Assembly (NCBI GenBank): GCA_907165135.1 | Contig: OU015567.1 | Coordinates: 9,119,001 to 9,183,000 of the forward strand | Length of the DNA stretch: 64,000 bases | DNA from: Oikopleura dioica | Lineage: Eukaryota; Chordata; Appendicularia; Copelata; Oikopleuridae | Reading direction: 5' to 3' | In this document: positions 1-11,606 of the stretch, in pieces | How the letters are laid out: the number at the start of each line of letters is the position of its first letter | Numbering within the stretch: the stretch's first letter is position 1 | Notes under the pieces: model-generated | The model's database searches: none | What the model saw: the letters and a program-made list of their open reading frames with translations, nothing else | Told to the model about the DNA's origin: nothing | Program-made: the position numbers and the translations under genes

Positions 1-1307
1 CGGCGGCCCTCCTTCTTTTTCGACATCTTCAGAGATCAAAGCCCATTTGTTCGAGTTGATTTCGTATTTGTAGAAATCGTTTGGAATGCGTTTCTTTTGT
101 TGACCAATATTGTCTACGTATCTACCAAGGAAAAAAATCGTGCCGCTTGTTCTGTCGATCGCCATTTTGTGACAACAGCGAGGAGAAGGGCCGTCTTGAA
201 CTTGAGCATCGTTAGTGACCATTTTCCACTGTTCGGAGAGGAAGTCGTACTGCCAAAAGTCCCCGAGCTCGGATGTTCCTGTCCAGCCGCCGTGGAGATA
301 CAGCTTTGAGCTGAAACAACATCCGTCAAAATGAACCTTTAGTACATTCGAGATCTTACTTATATGTAACCATTTGATGGCCTCCACGAGGGGCCGGCCA
401 CGAGTCAGTCACTTTTTTCATTTTGATTCTTCTCCATGCACCTATCGGTGTTTTTTGAACAAGAACTTCGGAAAATTCTGGATCTTGTAGAAGTTTCTCG
501 ACTGATTGATAGTTTCCTTCTGTCACTAGTTCCTCGAACAGCCTCGTTACTATGCTTGCTTCGAGTTTTCTTCCGTCTGAACTGGAGAGAAGAGCTCTGT
601 AAGCATCGACGTAGCCGTTTGAGCGAAGATATTTGAGGGTCATTTTGTGAGCTTGAAGCTGGCTGTTTTCCGCTCGAACTCGGTTGAATTTTTTGACGAT
701 ATCCGGAGCAGCTGTGCCTCGCAGCCTGAAATTGTGGAAATTAAAGACTTCGATAATAGGTGCAAATTACTTACTCTAGGATCATCGATCCACTGTCAAA
801 GCTGTGGCCGCATATATCCGATTCTATGACGAGGGCATTCGACGGAATTAGACTTTCCGTTTTCTCCAAGATGGTTGAAGAAATGTCTCTGTATTGAAAG
901 AGCCAAGAGCAGCTGAGCGGCGAGGTCTCGTGGTAGAGTTCGCCCAGCCGTCGAATGTTTGAGTCTTTCTGGCTACCGCCGACGTAAAAGGAGAAATCGG
1001 CATTGAGGACGTCGTTGATTGACGCTGCTGTTTCGGGCGGAAGACGGACAGAGATCTCAGTAATTATTGAGTCACATGGAAGACGGACATAGACGGTATG
1101 ACGGCGGCGTTCTGGGCGATGTCTGTGACGTTCAAAAATTGATTTAACCTCGTCCAAAACTCCTCCTAGATTATCATCGTTCCATCATGTTCTTTGAAGA
1201 AGGCATCTACCTTTAGAGGCAGCAAAAGCTCCGGGAAATGGCCCTGGTGAGTAGGAAACGAGATCAAACTTCAACTCTTCGCATAAATCTTGCATCCCAT
1301 CATTCAT
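1..1307 (-). CDS. MKLN1: Muskelin (N-terminal part, runs off left edge)
   Basis: Exons on the minus strand: 1307-1211, 1165-775, 725-360, 310-<1; the introns are 45-49 bp and all GT-AG, and the phases fit. The start is the first ATG after an in-frame TGA. Order seen: a discoidin-like N-terminal domain (about residues 10-165), a LisH/CTLH helical region (TLKYLRSNGYVDAYRALL), then kelch repeats beginning with RGGHQM and containing HGGW, GDFWQY and DFYKYEINSNKW. These match the muskelin layout, including the fixed DPDIV-like linker before LisH (here APDIV). Muskelin is a cytoplasmic adaptor and a subunit of the CTLH/GID ubiquitin ligase, and it also takes part in receptor trafficking. The C-terminal kelch repeats lie outside the window. 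Identification is firm; the family assignment rests on remembered sequence. Confidence 0.93.
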
Positions 1308-1561
1308 TCAAATAATTTCTTCAAAGAAAAAATACGATGATTAGGCTCATTCGGATTCAAAGAATTCAGTTTTTTATTAGTGCTGTGCCAATAAAATAAA
1401 TAAATGCATCAATGAAAACACACAGTGGATCAGAGGGAGAAGAAGATAATTGAAGAAATTAAAAATTGAACGATTGAACGGTCGTTAATTAAATAAGACT
1501 AGCAACGTTTGAACTATTCGAGGCTATTATCATTGTTTTTTGTATAATTTGTAAGCGTTTA

Positions 1562-3081
1562 TTAATTCGGTTTGGGTTTGAGCTCTTTGAGCTTCTTTTT
1601 GCTGTACAAGGTCATCATCAAAGTCGAGAAATTGCCCAGAGCAAGAATCAAATACAGCGTCGACATCCAAATGATCTAAGAGAACAGTTAGATTTTACAA
1701 ATATTCACAATATGAAAACATGCATGCAACATAAAATTGCTGAAATTTATTTAGACAACGAAGAAGACGACTAAAATATCTTACATGCTTTCCGTTGTTC
1801 TGAAAATAAGCTTTAGTAAGTGCGATAAAGGAGTGTTGCGATAAGGGAGTTTTGTCTGATAAGTGGACATAAATTGAAACCTGTAATGAGAAGCTGGGGA
1901 ACTTTGCGTCAAAATTATTATCTTGCTTTAGCTGAAACAAGATCAGTCCCCTGAAAAGTTGAAAACAAAGAGTTACAAACCTGCCAAGTATTGGAAGGAC
2001 CATCTGTGGGCTCAATGGAAAGCCAGAGCATAAGTAGCGCGACGGAAAGGTAGAATTGGTAAGCGTAGATCATGATCAAGAACGGGGTGACGACATAGAG
2101 AGCGAGCGCGTCTTTCGAGGCAACAGCCCAGCTTGGAATTCCATCGACCGTAATGTGCAGGAAATCGACTTTTCGCAAACTTCGGAGGCGGTAAAGAAGA
2201 CCAGATTGATACGTGTATTGGATGATCTAGTTTTGATGCGTAAAGGGAAAATTGGAGATGGAGAAATACCTGTACAAGGGAGATCATAAGGGAAAGAACG
2301 ACGAATTTGGTCCTGAATCTCATGTATTCGTGCGCATCTGCCGGCCATAAAATATGAATCCCAGTGAGAAAGGCGCTAACATAGTGGTGGGAAACCCACC
2401 AGCCTCTGATGCGTGAACCGTTCGCCACGAGAATCGACTCTCGGATCGTCAAAGTGCAGTAAAACCAAAGAATAAGAAAATAGTGCAACGCATCTGTCAA
2501 TCGATGTGAGAAGATCAAATTGAAAACGGAAAAGATAGCGATGGCGATGGAAACTCCTGAAGACGAATAAATGAGAAATCAAGGAGGAGTTTTTCGGAGT
2601 TACCTAATTTCCACTCTTCATAACTTTCCTTGTACTTTCTTTTCAGTTCAGAAGTAGGAAGCGTAACATTCAGATTTCCAACAATTAGTTGGAGATAGAG
2701 GCCATTATTCCCAGGCAATCGCGTCTCCTGATCATGGATTCGGCTCAACTAAAGAGTTTAATAAGCCAATTATAAGATATAAAAGTTGTCATACGTAATC
2801 TTTTATTTCTCGGTCGAGATCTCGGATTTGATCATCGTGTTGAGACTTCGGAATGTTTTGGATGTCGTTTTTAGGCCGCGAAATTTTCGCTTGTGACGGG
2901 TCATCTCAGCTACGAAATTCAAAAGAAGAAGTGAAAAGATCGCCGTACCTTTGCATTTAGACTGTAGCTGATGATAAATAATCGACTGTTTTGCGAATTC
3001 ATCGCGAACTTGCTTTGTCGCCGCGAATTCGTCCCTCAAATAACCGAGTTCTTCCTCGATCGGCTTGACTGGGTCCTCCAT
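1562..3081 (-). CDS. TMEM120: TMEM120 (TACAN family) multi-pass membrane protein
   Basis: Exons 3081-2949, 2904-2795, 2748-2604, 2556-2270, 2226-1981 and 1675-1562 give 344 residues, the usual family length. Introns are 43-48 bp except the last (305 bp). The N-terminus is a coiled coil (about residues 1-90). Then come GNNGLYLQLIVGNLNVTLP and the strongly conserved block [28 protein letters not shown], followed by about six membrane segments and a basic tail (SKKKLKELKPKPN). TMEM120A/B are nuclear-envelope/ER six-helix proteins resembling ELOVL elongases; they have roles in adipocyte differentiation, and a debated mechanosensory role (TACAN). The second acceptor is the AG of TAGCTGAG, chosen because only it keeps the frame. 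Convergent or tandem neighbours give no functional hint. Confidence 0.95.
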
Positions 3082-3529
3082 CAGCCCCTTAATTTAACAA
3101 GTAAAGAGATATCCTCAACTGAAGACGAAGGATAGTAGTTTTAAAGTCATACAGATACAATAAAGTAAAGAAAACAATCTCCGTCAAAAACTCAAGAAAA
3201 TACATAATGAAAAACCCCGCTTGATTTCAAGAAAAAACAAGCAGTCATAGTAGAGGATTTAAGGGAATTTAAAGTAGGCTAGTTTGGAGTTAATAAAAAT
3301 GTTTCAAGACAAAAGGCAAGAAAGCTTTTTCCAGAAAAAGCTCTAGAAATTTTCGCTACTTGCTATCGAGATTTTTTAACATTTAGGAATTCTAGCAGTT
3401 CAGTAACTTGTTCAGTTGTGGACAGTTTTTTTTTTTATTTTTTGGAAGAGGTTTATTTTTTTATTCATTTTTATTGAGGCAAAGAACTTCTTTTTTCTGT
3501 CTTTTTTTTCTTGTTTATCAAGTTGAAAT
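3082..3529. other. Intergenic, T-rich
   Basis: About 450 bp between TMEM120 and the RRP15 stop, both on the minus strand. It holds poly-T runs near 3420-3520 (3' UTR of RRP15) and no frame with coding character. It could carry the TMEM120 promoter. Confidence 0.5.
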
Positions 3530-4566
3530 TCAGTCGTTTTCCATCGCTTCTTCGTCTTCTCCAACCATCATTGCCGAATCGTCCTTCGAAAGTGCCGCCC
3601 ACTTAGAGCTTCCTTTCTTCGCCTGAAAGAAGGGTTTAACAAAAACGAGAAAGGGTTGTTTTAACCTGTTCTTTCTCAATTTTGTCGGTAATGTCGCTTT
3701 CTTTCGTTGCTTTGATGACTTTGCTTCGTCGGAACTCGGTCGATCCAGCCGCCTCCAGCTTCCGTTTCATTTCGCTCTGATGCTTCTCGATCGCGTTGAA
3801 GAAATCAACCACGCCTCTACAAAAAATACATCATCAAATTTGCTTGAATGCTCGAAGAAAATCACCTCTTGGCGATGCTCTCAAGTTGTTTATCCGCAGA
3901 TGTGTGATGGGTTGGCTTGCTGCGGCTCAGATTTTCCCACTCCTTCTTTTGCTTGTTCGCCGATCGCACTTTCTTCTTCCTCTCTTTTTCCAATTGACGA
4001 CGGTCGGCAGCGGAGGATGCTTTGAATCGACACAGAATTGCTAGATTTATTCACTTCAGCTTTCTTTACCAAGCGTATAACTTATACGGTATAAGAAAAT
4101 TAATACTTTCAATAAAGTTATAATTATTTTCTTTTGTCTCCAATTCAGGAATGCTCGACAATTTTACTTGCAATTAGGATAATTCTTCAAATAAGTCTCT
4201 GTTCTTTGAATTCAGAGGTATGCTGATTGACGATCTTTGAGCATTTTAAATTTGATGCTATACGCTTCCATAATACCGTAAATAACACTTTAGCTTATCG
4301 AATTTTACGTAAAACTGCAATAAAAGCGCAGCAATTATTTTACCTGTAGACGCATTCGGAGGAAGAGGTTTGGCAAGAATCTTTCGGCAGCAATCGTGAA
4401 AAGCGGTTAAATCAACTTCCATGTCTTTTTCGTGAAGTGGCTCGTGGTCGATCATGAATTGCTCATCGTTGGCGGAAGTGGCCGACATCGAAGAAACGCG
4501 GGAGCCGGTGTCGGAGTCGAAATCGGAGGAGCCATAATCGGTCGAGCTTCCGTCGCTAGAACCCAT
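3530..4566 (-). CDS. RRP15: RRP15-like ribosomal RNA processing protein
   Basis: Exons 4566-4344, 4040-3866, 3816-3666 and 3622-3530 give 213 residues. The first intron is 303 bp, the others 43-49 bp. The N-terminal 70 residues are acidic and Ser-rich (GSSDGSSTDYGSSDFDSD). A basic coiled region follows (RRQLEKERKKKVR), then the diagnostic RRP15 block IAKRGVVDFFNAIEKHQ and RRSKVIKATKESDI, ending in an acidic tail. RRP15 acts in the nucleolus in maturation of pre-60S ribosomal particles. The start was placed at the MGSSDG methionine because a CTTTCAG acceptor lies about 20 bp upstream with no donor, a likely spliced-leader site; a longer N-terminus from 4641 would run through it. Confidence 0.92.
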
Positions 4567-5271
4567 TCGATTTTCTTTTTTATTCAATCTGAAAGGGAAC
4601 CGATTGAAAATCGCTGTAGACGTCTTTGAGAAAGAGTTCAACTGACTACTTTAACTAGTCAGTGGAGAATAGAACTGTTGTGTCATAGTTGGAAAAATAA
4701 TTGGGATTGGAAATGTCTTTTTTGATTTATAATAACGTCTTGTCTCAGATCTGAGACGTCTTTGTAAGTCAGAAAAAGTAAGAATCAGTGATTCTGAATC
4801 GCGTAATTTCTTTCTGGGGATAAGACGGTGTTGACTAATCGTCTTAACCTGATTTCTGGGTTCGAAGAATGAAAACTGAAGAAAAAGAACGAACCCAAAA
4901 GCGAAGAATATGATTTCTCACGTGATCAACTCATCAGGAAAACGAAGAAAATAGACAGTTTTCGGAATTTAGCCGTTTCTTTCCACTATTTTGAAGAAAT
5001 AATATATCATTTGTTTGAATACTTGTTATTTACTAAAATCAAGGTGTAAACAACTAAATAGCTAATTGTCCCTAAAATTTTTTATCAGATATGAAAATCA
5101 AGTAGGCGTGTCATTCGCCCTAGTCGACGGTTTTTTCTCTAGATGGCAAAAGCGATTTTCGCATTTCTCCAACGAAAGTTTTCTCAGTCGCCATTTTGAT
5201 TGGCCAGGAGGTGCGCGCCCGTCACGACTCCGTTATTTTTCGAGAAACAAGCTGCTTTTTTTTTTGCGATT
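4567..5271. other. Intergenic between divergent RRP15 and NUF2
   Basis: This stretch, with the foldback that follows, separates two divergently transcribed genes. I see no coding frame. A spliced-leader-type acceptor for RRP15 sits near 4588-4593. Confidence 0.5.
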
Positions 5272-5860
5272 TCTTGGGCCAATTTCAATAAGGAATAGAA
5301 ATTCCAAATCCTAACCCCCCATGTTTTTGTGCTCGTTAGAAAGAGCGTAAAAAGTTACGTCAGAAAAAAATATTTTTAGGGGCTGAGTCATCATTAATGA
5401 CGTCATGGCGGCTGGTTGAAGTTCCAAAAGTCCCAAACGTTGGGTCCCCTCTCATTTTTTTTCTAGAAATGGAAAATTTGAGTTCAATATATCAAAATGA
5501 TCGCCTTGACCTACTCTAGGTGAAGAGCTATATATGAAAGATCCAACTCTAGAAAAAAAATTTTTTTTTCGATTTTTTCAAAATTTTTTCCGAAAAATAA
5601 AGCTCTTCACCTAGAGTAGGTCAAGGCGATCATTTTCCTGTATTTAACACAAATTTTCCATTTGTGGAAAAAAAATGAGAGGGGACCCAACCTTTGGGCT
5701 TTTGGAACTTCAACCAGCCGCCATGACGTCATTTGTGATGACTCAGCCTCTAGAAATATTTTTTTCTGACGTAATTTTTTACGCTCTTTCCAACGATCAT
5801 AAATACATGGGAGGTAAGGATTTGGAATTTCTGTTCCTTATTGAAATTGGCCTTGGGTTT
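5272..5860. mobile_element. Foldback element, arms about 260 bp
   Basis: The left arm (about 5272-5545) is the near-perfect reverse complement of the right arm (about 5600-5860). Paired landmarks are GATCGCCTTGACCTACTCTA (5500s) against its complement at about 5612-5635, the ATGACGTCATGGCGGCTGG block against 5720s, and CTGACGTAA...ACGCTCTTTC at the outer ends. The central spacer is about 55 bp and A/T-rich. No transposase frame is present, so it is a non-autonomous foldback or MITE. I could not fix a target duplication at the outer ends (GGCCAATTTCAAT pairs with ATTGAAATTGGCC). Confidence 0.8.
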
Positions 5861-5893
5861 CCCTTGAATTACTGAAGACCTGACAGTTTTAGA

Positions 5894-7543
5894 ATGCTTT
5901 TCAAAGAGATCTACCGGCTGATGAATGAGGGACTGCTCGGCAGGGACCTCCGCGGTACACTCAGACTAGAAGATTTGCGGAAGTAAGTACAGTCTATTAA
6001 CTATGAGGACAACCAACAAAATCCTAACTCTTCGTTTGCTCAGGCCGACCCAGTCGACGGCGGTGTCAGTGTACATGTCAGCGATACAGAACCTGTCGAT
6101 ATCGTTCGAGAACGCGACAGTAGCTCCTTACACGGGAAACGACCCAGTCATGATGGAAGCGCTCTTCAGCGACGGCCACTACTACTTCAGCTACATCGTC
6201 TCGAGAATGAACATGATCTTCGAGAAGTGCCGCATCCAGTTGAAAGGCGACCCGAAGTGCTTCCATCTCGGCGACATCATCCACCCACAAAAGGACAGAT
6301 TCAACGAAATTCTCTCACACTTGGTCAAACTCACACAATTTTTCAAACTCGCCGACGTAAGACTCTTTCTCTTTTATCCTTTTTAACCTTTTGACTTTAG
6401 GAGAAAATCGCCGAGGTTGCCAACGATTTCGAAGAGCACAAACAGCAGAATGAAAAAGACAAGAGAAAAGTCGGAGAAATAGAGAAGGTAAAAATAGGCG
6501 CTTTTAATTACAAAGTTTTTTTCTATACATTCGCCTCCTCTTTCAACGTCATTTTCAGCAAATAGCGGAAATCGAGAAGGAGCGTTCAAACCGAGAAGCA
6601 GAAATGAAGTCGCTGAAAAACGAGATCGATGAGAAACAAGTGGAAGAGCAGCGGATCAGAGACGAGTACTTCGAGAAAAACGAGGAAAACAAGCGAAATC
6701 AGGACGAGGCGTCGTTGCTGCGCTCGAACGTGGCGAATCAGAATCAGGAAATCCAAATCTTCACCAGAGAAAAGAAGACTCTCCAAGAGCTCGAAGTCGA
6801 CGATCCCGAGATGTGGGATCGCCTCTTTGTCGAGAAAGCAGCTTTGATTGAACGACTCAAGAGCGAGAATGCGCAACTCTCTGCTGAAATTCCTCGGTAG
6901 CTTACCCTTCTCGCTCTATTTCTTTTCATCCCTTTTTCTTTTAGAACTCATAAGACGCACACGGAAGAGCTCGGAATCGTAGACCAGCTCAAGATTATGT
7001 CCGAGGCGCTGACTGCCTACGTCGAGAAAGTAAAGACAAAAGACGAGTGCGAAGCTACTTTCAAAACAGCCAAACGACGTCGTCAAGAAGTACGTATCCT
7101 CTCTTTATCACTCCCCTTTTTACCAAATTCGTAGCTCAACCAAAAACAGAGCAATCTCCGCTCGGACTTGAATGCGCAAAACGCGAAGTGCGAGAAAATG
7201 CACCGAAAGATCGTCCAAAATCTCGACTCTGCGAAAAACGCGCAGAAGATTCTTCAGTCAAAACTCGAGAAGGTTAACGACGAGCATCACGGTACAATCC
7301 TCTCACTCCTTCCGCCGATTTAATTTTCATTTAGAATATCTTTCGATGAAGGAGAATCTTGAGAACGAGCTGGCCCAGTACTCGCTCGAATACGAGGAGC
7401 GAAAAGAGTTCAACCAAAAGTCCAAAGCGGCGCACGACGAGTTCATGAACGAACTCAAGTTCTACGCCGACGAGTTGAGCGTCGTCTTCCAACAAGTCCA
7501 CAAGAGCCGCCTCAACGTCATGAAGAAAACCTTCATTTCCTAA
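5894..7543 (+). CDS. NUF2: NUF2 kinetochore protein
   Basis: Exons 5894-5982, 6044-6356, 6401-6487, 6559-6896, 6945-7089, 7135-7291 and 7335-7543 give 445 residues (human NUF2 is about 464). All introns are GT-AG and 43-71 bp. Residues 1-135 form the calponin-homology-like head: ILSHLVKLTQFFKLADE corresponds to the conserved end of that domain, and DIIHPQKDRF to the DI-P-xR segment. The remainder is coiled coil, with the NUF2-typical DDPEMWDRLF motif. NUF2 pairs with NDC80 and links kinetochores to microtubules. The ATG lies one base after a TTTTAG acceptor with no donor, suggesting spliced-leader addition directly upstream of the start. Confidence 0.93.
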
Positions 7544-7898
7544 AACGTTCAGTTAGCGACACTGCCCCACTTATCGTTCACCAAAGTCAACCTTTCATAC
7601 TCCACACATTCACCACTCACGGCATTCCCAATAAAGCCAAACACCAAAAAGCATTCCAATGGTTTGATTTTATTCTCGAATGTTCTCTTCTAGCGTAGCA
7701 GGTCGTTATTTCAATACAAAATGAAGCAGGGCTACTATTTTCTTAGTAAAAAAGAGGAAGTAATACCTACTCAACTGGTAGAGTATTACTGTTTCATACA
7801 GGCATTAAGAGAACATATTTTTCACAAAAATAGTAAATTCTGAAATATCTTTTTATTCTGAGATAAAAATTATTTCTAATCAATCCAATTAAGAGAAA
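7544..7898. other. NUF2 3' UTR and intergenic spacer
   Basis: An AATAAA at about 7630 is the likely polyadenylation signal of NUF2. A short imperfect hairpin (GTAATACC...GGTAGAGTATTAC) lies at about 7759-7790. There is no other gene signal. Confidence 0.5.
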
Positions 7899-10446
7899 AT
7901 GGTAGTGGCAGAGAGCGTTTGGAACGCGATAGAGCTGGCAGAATCCTTTGGCTGTGTTGTAAGACGAGCGGCTATTGATGGAGAGTAAGCGCAAATTAGA
8001 ACTTGGTTAATATTTTAATTGTTCTCCAATTGTTTATTGGTCTTTTGTGCATAAATTCTAATTGTCCCCCTGCAATTTAAACTTCTTTTTACAAGGCATA
8101 AAGATGTCGAGCACATTCCACTTACAATGGAGCCATCGCCGATCAGCAAGCAAAACTTCTTAGAGCTCGAAGCCGCCGAGCTCGTTTTCAGCGAATTGAT
8201 TCATAAAATGTCCTCCGATCGGGATTTTATGAACGAGGCGCTGAAAGAAACTGCGGCAGAAGATGCGTTTTGGAGACGTCTTTTGGAGATTTACAATAGA
8301 GTGCAGGAGGAAGCGCCGAATCCGATCCTTCTCGGGCTGCATCGAATGGACTACTTGCTCGAAACAATCGGAAATGACGAGTTTGCTAGAATGGTGGAAT
8401 TTAATACAACTGCCGCGTCGATGGGCGGCCATGCGGAGAAGATTGCCGAGATCCACCGAATAAACGGGCACAAGTACGGTAATTTCGATTCGATCTGATA
8501 ATTGACAAAAGAACAATTCAGGCCTGAGGATAATTCCGTTACGCCCAAACTTGCCGAGCATCTTGCTGAATCAGTAAAAGCTTATTCGAAGAAATTCAAT
8601 ACGCCGATTGAAAATTTGACAGTTCTGACCATACGGGAAACGCCTGGATCTGTGAATTTTTCTGACCAACGGTAGGCGCATCTTTTTAAAGAAGTGGAAG
8701 TATGGAATCGTATGTAGGAAGGTGGAGTTATCTGTGAGCAAGCGGCTTGGATACAAATGTCCTGTTCGACGAGTCACTTTCACAGATCTGGCGAATAAGG
8801 AAAATGTCAAAATCACGGGCGACAGAAGATTCTTCTACCAGGGCACAGAAGTGGCTACATTTTACATGCGAGATGGTTATGATTTGGGCTCCTAAAAAGG
8901 ATAATTTCAAATTTAATTATTTTCTTCGTGAAATTTTTCATTAAATTATGATTGAATAATATCTGTATTTTGACATGACGGTGAATTTATGGCCGTTCAG
9001 AGACAGCATCAGACTGTGTAATTATCATAATAATTTATTCAGATCACAATTTTGCGGCGGGAAATCATATGACACGATAATGAGTTGTATTTTTTTACCT
9101 TTGTTTCGAGCCTATCAAAGATCCAGTGTCTTTCCCAACGGAGGAATTGTGGAAAGCGCGAGAAAATGTAGATACCTCCGTCGCCGTCAAATGCCCAAGT
9201 GTTCAATATCATCTTATGACGAATAAGGTAAACTCCAGAATCAGAGCACGAAGACCATAAAGTCTACAGTCTGCCTTTTAAATGCAATATTAATCGTTCC
9301 CAGATTCATCGAATCAACGGAGTTTCCCTGAGTTACGGTATTGATTTACAGTACATCTCGGAGCGCACGACTCCTAGTATGTCGAAATCCTTCGTTGAGA
9401 TCTCCAAGTTCTCTTCGGTGGAGCACAAGCATACTCACAGTAAAATTGGGCTTACAGAAAGGGAAGATGATCACATATCTTTCCTTAGAGAGGTTGACCA
9501 AACAATCGAACTATCAAGGACCATATAAAGGACCGTTACGAATAAATAAATGTTTTTCTGTGTACACAGATTCTCGTGACAAAGTTAAGTGTGAAAGTAG
9601 AGACTGTATTGATTTATGGTCCATCTATCATTTAAGCACTTTGTTTGGTGGAACTCGAGGTCGAAAAATCCCGTTTTGTCTCTTGAGGAATTGAATTTCA
9701 AACTGCCAGCAACTGTATCTGTAGTTAGGGTGGACAAATCTCTCCTTTGTTTTACCTCAATAACGGTACACACAATCGATCTTTTCAGGTCTTCCAAGCT
9801 TGTTTCTCAAATAAAAAACTGCTGCATAAATACATCAGCCAAGAAGAAATCGAATCTATCAAGAATTTCATCGCTCCCATGTGCTACGTAAGAAACGTTC
9901 CAAAGCGGCCTCAAAATCAACTGTTTTCCTTTTGTAGCTCACGGACTGGAATAATCCGATCGTTACCCAGGCGTTTTCGACGCCATCCTCATACTGTTTG
10001 AAGATATTGCGCGAGGGAGGCCATTTAGGTAATATTTTCGATGAAAAGGAGGTGCTAGAGACGCTGGAAAGGATGAAAACGGATAAGGTTTTACGGTAAG
10101 TTCTAATTTGTTCATTTTTCCTTGAATATTTGTGTTTTTTCAGAACGGAATACTGTCTAATGGGAAAAATCAAATCCGATGTTCATCCAAATACTCTTGG
10201 TAAGCCAAACTTAGTGTTGGTAACTGTTGTATTCATTCAAATTTAGTGAGAAGCGGAAAAACCGATGGTCCCCAACGAACGATCGCAGAATATGGCATTT
10301 TCGGTGGATTTCTTTGCGTGGACGGAGAAGTTTTGAAAAACGAAGTTTGCGGTCATTTAGTTCGAGTGAAACCGGAACATTCTCACCTCGGAGGCGTCAA
10401 TGTTGGCGGAGCGTGTGTTGGTTCAATGAAAATTGTCGAAAACTAA
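7899..10446 (+). CDS. GSS: Glutathione synthetase
   Basis: Exons 7899-7984, 8096-8473, 8522-8671, 8718-8880, 9111-9227, 9789-9887, 9938-10095, 10144-10199 and 10247-10446 give 468 residues, close to the 474 of the human enzyme. It joins gamma-glutamylcysteine and glycine using ATP in the cytosol. Conserved blocks seen: LGLHRMDYLLE, VEFNTTAASMGG, RRFFYQGTEVATFYMRDGY, the glycine-rich loop REGGHLGN, EYGIFGGFL and the C-terminal GGVNVGGACVG. The intron 8881-9110 is best read as GA-AG, because that alone keeps the RDGY motif and gives RDGYPIKDPV; a GT-AG alternative would give RDDPV. All other introns are GT-AG. Confidence 0.95.
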
Positions 10447-10541
10447 CTCATTTCTGTAAATTGAAAATATGATTCAAAACGCGATTTCTCCTTTCACTTT
10501 ATTCCAATCAAGTTCCTATAAAAAACCAAATAAAATCAGCT

Positions 10542-11163
10542 TCAATCTTTCTCCTGAGCTGGAGGAAGAGGCAGGACTTTCTTCCCGAAACGCTTCAGAT
10601 AATCGGCTCTCGATTGTTTTACAGTTTCTTCCTGAAAATTAAAGATAACGCGATACCGGTTATTTTTAAATTCTCCTTACGTTAGAGGGGTCATCTGATA
10701 TCTTTGAGGAAGGGAATCTTTGCTTCAGCGAAGGATTGATAGAATCGCGTAAGATGGGTTCTTCCGTGCAACTGAGACTCGTTGTTTCTGGGTCTTCGGC
10801 GATTCTCGTTCGAGAATCTTCGAAATTTTGTAAAGGAGCTGGTGAATTGGAATGATGGGAGTCTGACGCGCCAGAATTTCCAATTTTGTCAGTTGATTTG
10901 ATACTCGAAGGGGTAGTTTCTTCCTTTGGATCATCGTCATCGCAACCCAGCATCTGCAAATTTGAATTCGACGCATTCTCCTCAAGGGCAGATTCATCAA
11001 CTTTCTTCAAGGAAGAATCTTCCTTCGAAACATTCCCAGCTTGTTCTGTTCCTTCTTCTATCTCTTCATAAGCATCAGGAATAGTCAAGCTGATCAAATG
11101 CGATAATATCGAGTCAACAACAGAAGGTAGACTTTCTTGAGGTTCGGATTCTTCTACTTTCAT
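10542..11163 (-). CDS. Unknown acidic, Ser-rich protein with conserved-looking C-terminus
   Basis: Two exons, 11163-10681 and 10631-10542, with one 49-bp GT-AG intron in frame, give 190 residues. I do not recognise the family. The first 160 residues are acidic and Ser/Glu-rich and look disordered. The last 30 are basic and helix-like (SRADYLKRFGKKVLPLP), which may be the functional part. No signal peptide or membrane segment is seen. It lies convergent to GSS with under 100 bp between stops, and head to tail with SNX3 on the same strand, so shared transcription is possible but unproven. Confidence 0.6.
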
Positions 11164-11606
11164 TAAATTTGTAGTCTTTTTATAACTGCTTTCTGTCCGA
11201 TAATTTCATTTTTACAATTTTATATTCTAGAAGATTTTATGCTTGGTCTGACATGAGAGAATGTTCCTTGTGAAATACCGATAATTACGATGAAGCCGAG
11301 TTCTACTTTCGAAGAAAAAACCAACAAAAGTAGTTATTGTGAACGATGGTTTTTCCCCGAATGATTTGGTAGCATAAATATTTAGTATTTATTTATTATT
11401 GACAGATTGTATTTTCAAATCACACCAGAACTTAGGAATCATACTGTATTGCATTGGGTGTCGTGAGAAAGAACTTTTTACTGGAAAATAATGAAAATAA
11501 AAGGGATGAGAAAATGTAGAAATGGTGAATGGACATTTATAGAAATAATAAAGCACGAAAAGCGTTTTTTCTTAATAAAAAAGGATTTTTCATGAGTGCT
11601 TTTAAA
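11164..11606. other. Intergenic between SNX3 and the acidic-protein gene
   Basis: A/T-rich spacer of about 440 bp with no coding frame of note. Confidence 0.45.

Noticed and set aside
5675-5875. 66-codon plus-strand frame
   Set aside because: Lies wholly inside the right arm of the foldback element and has a mirror in the other arm.
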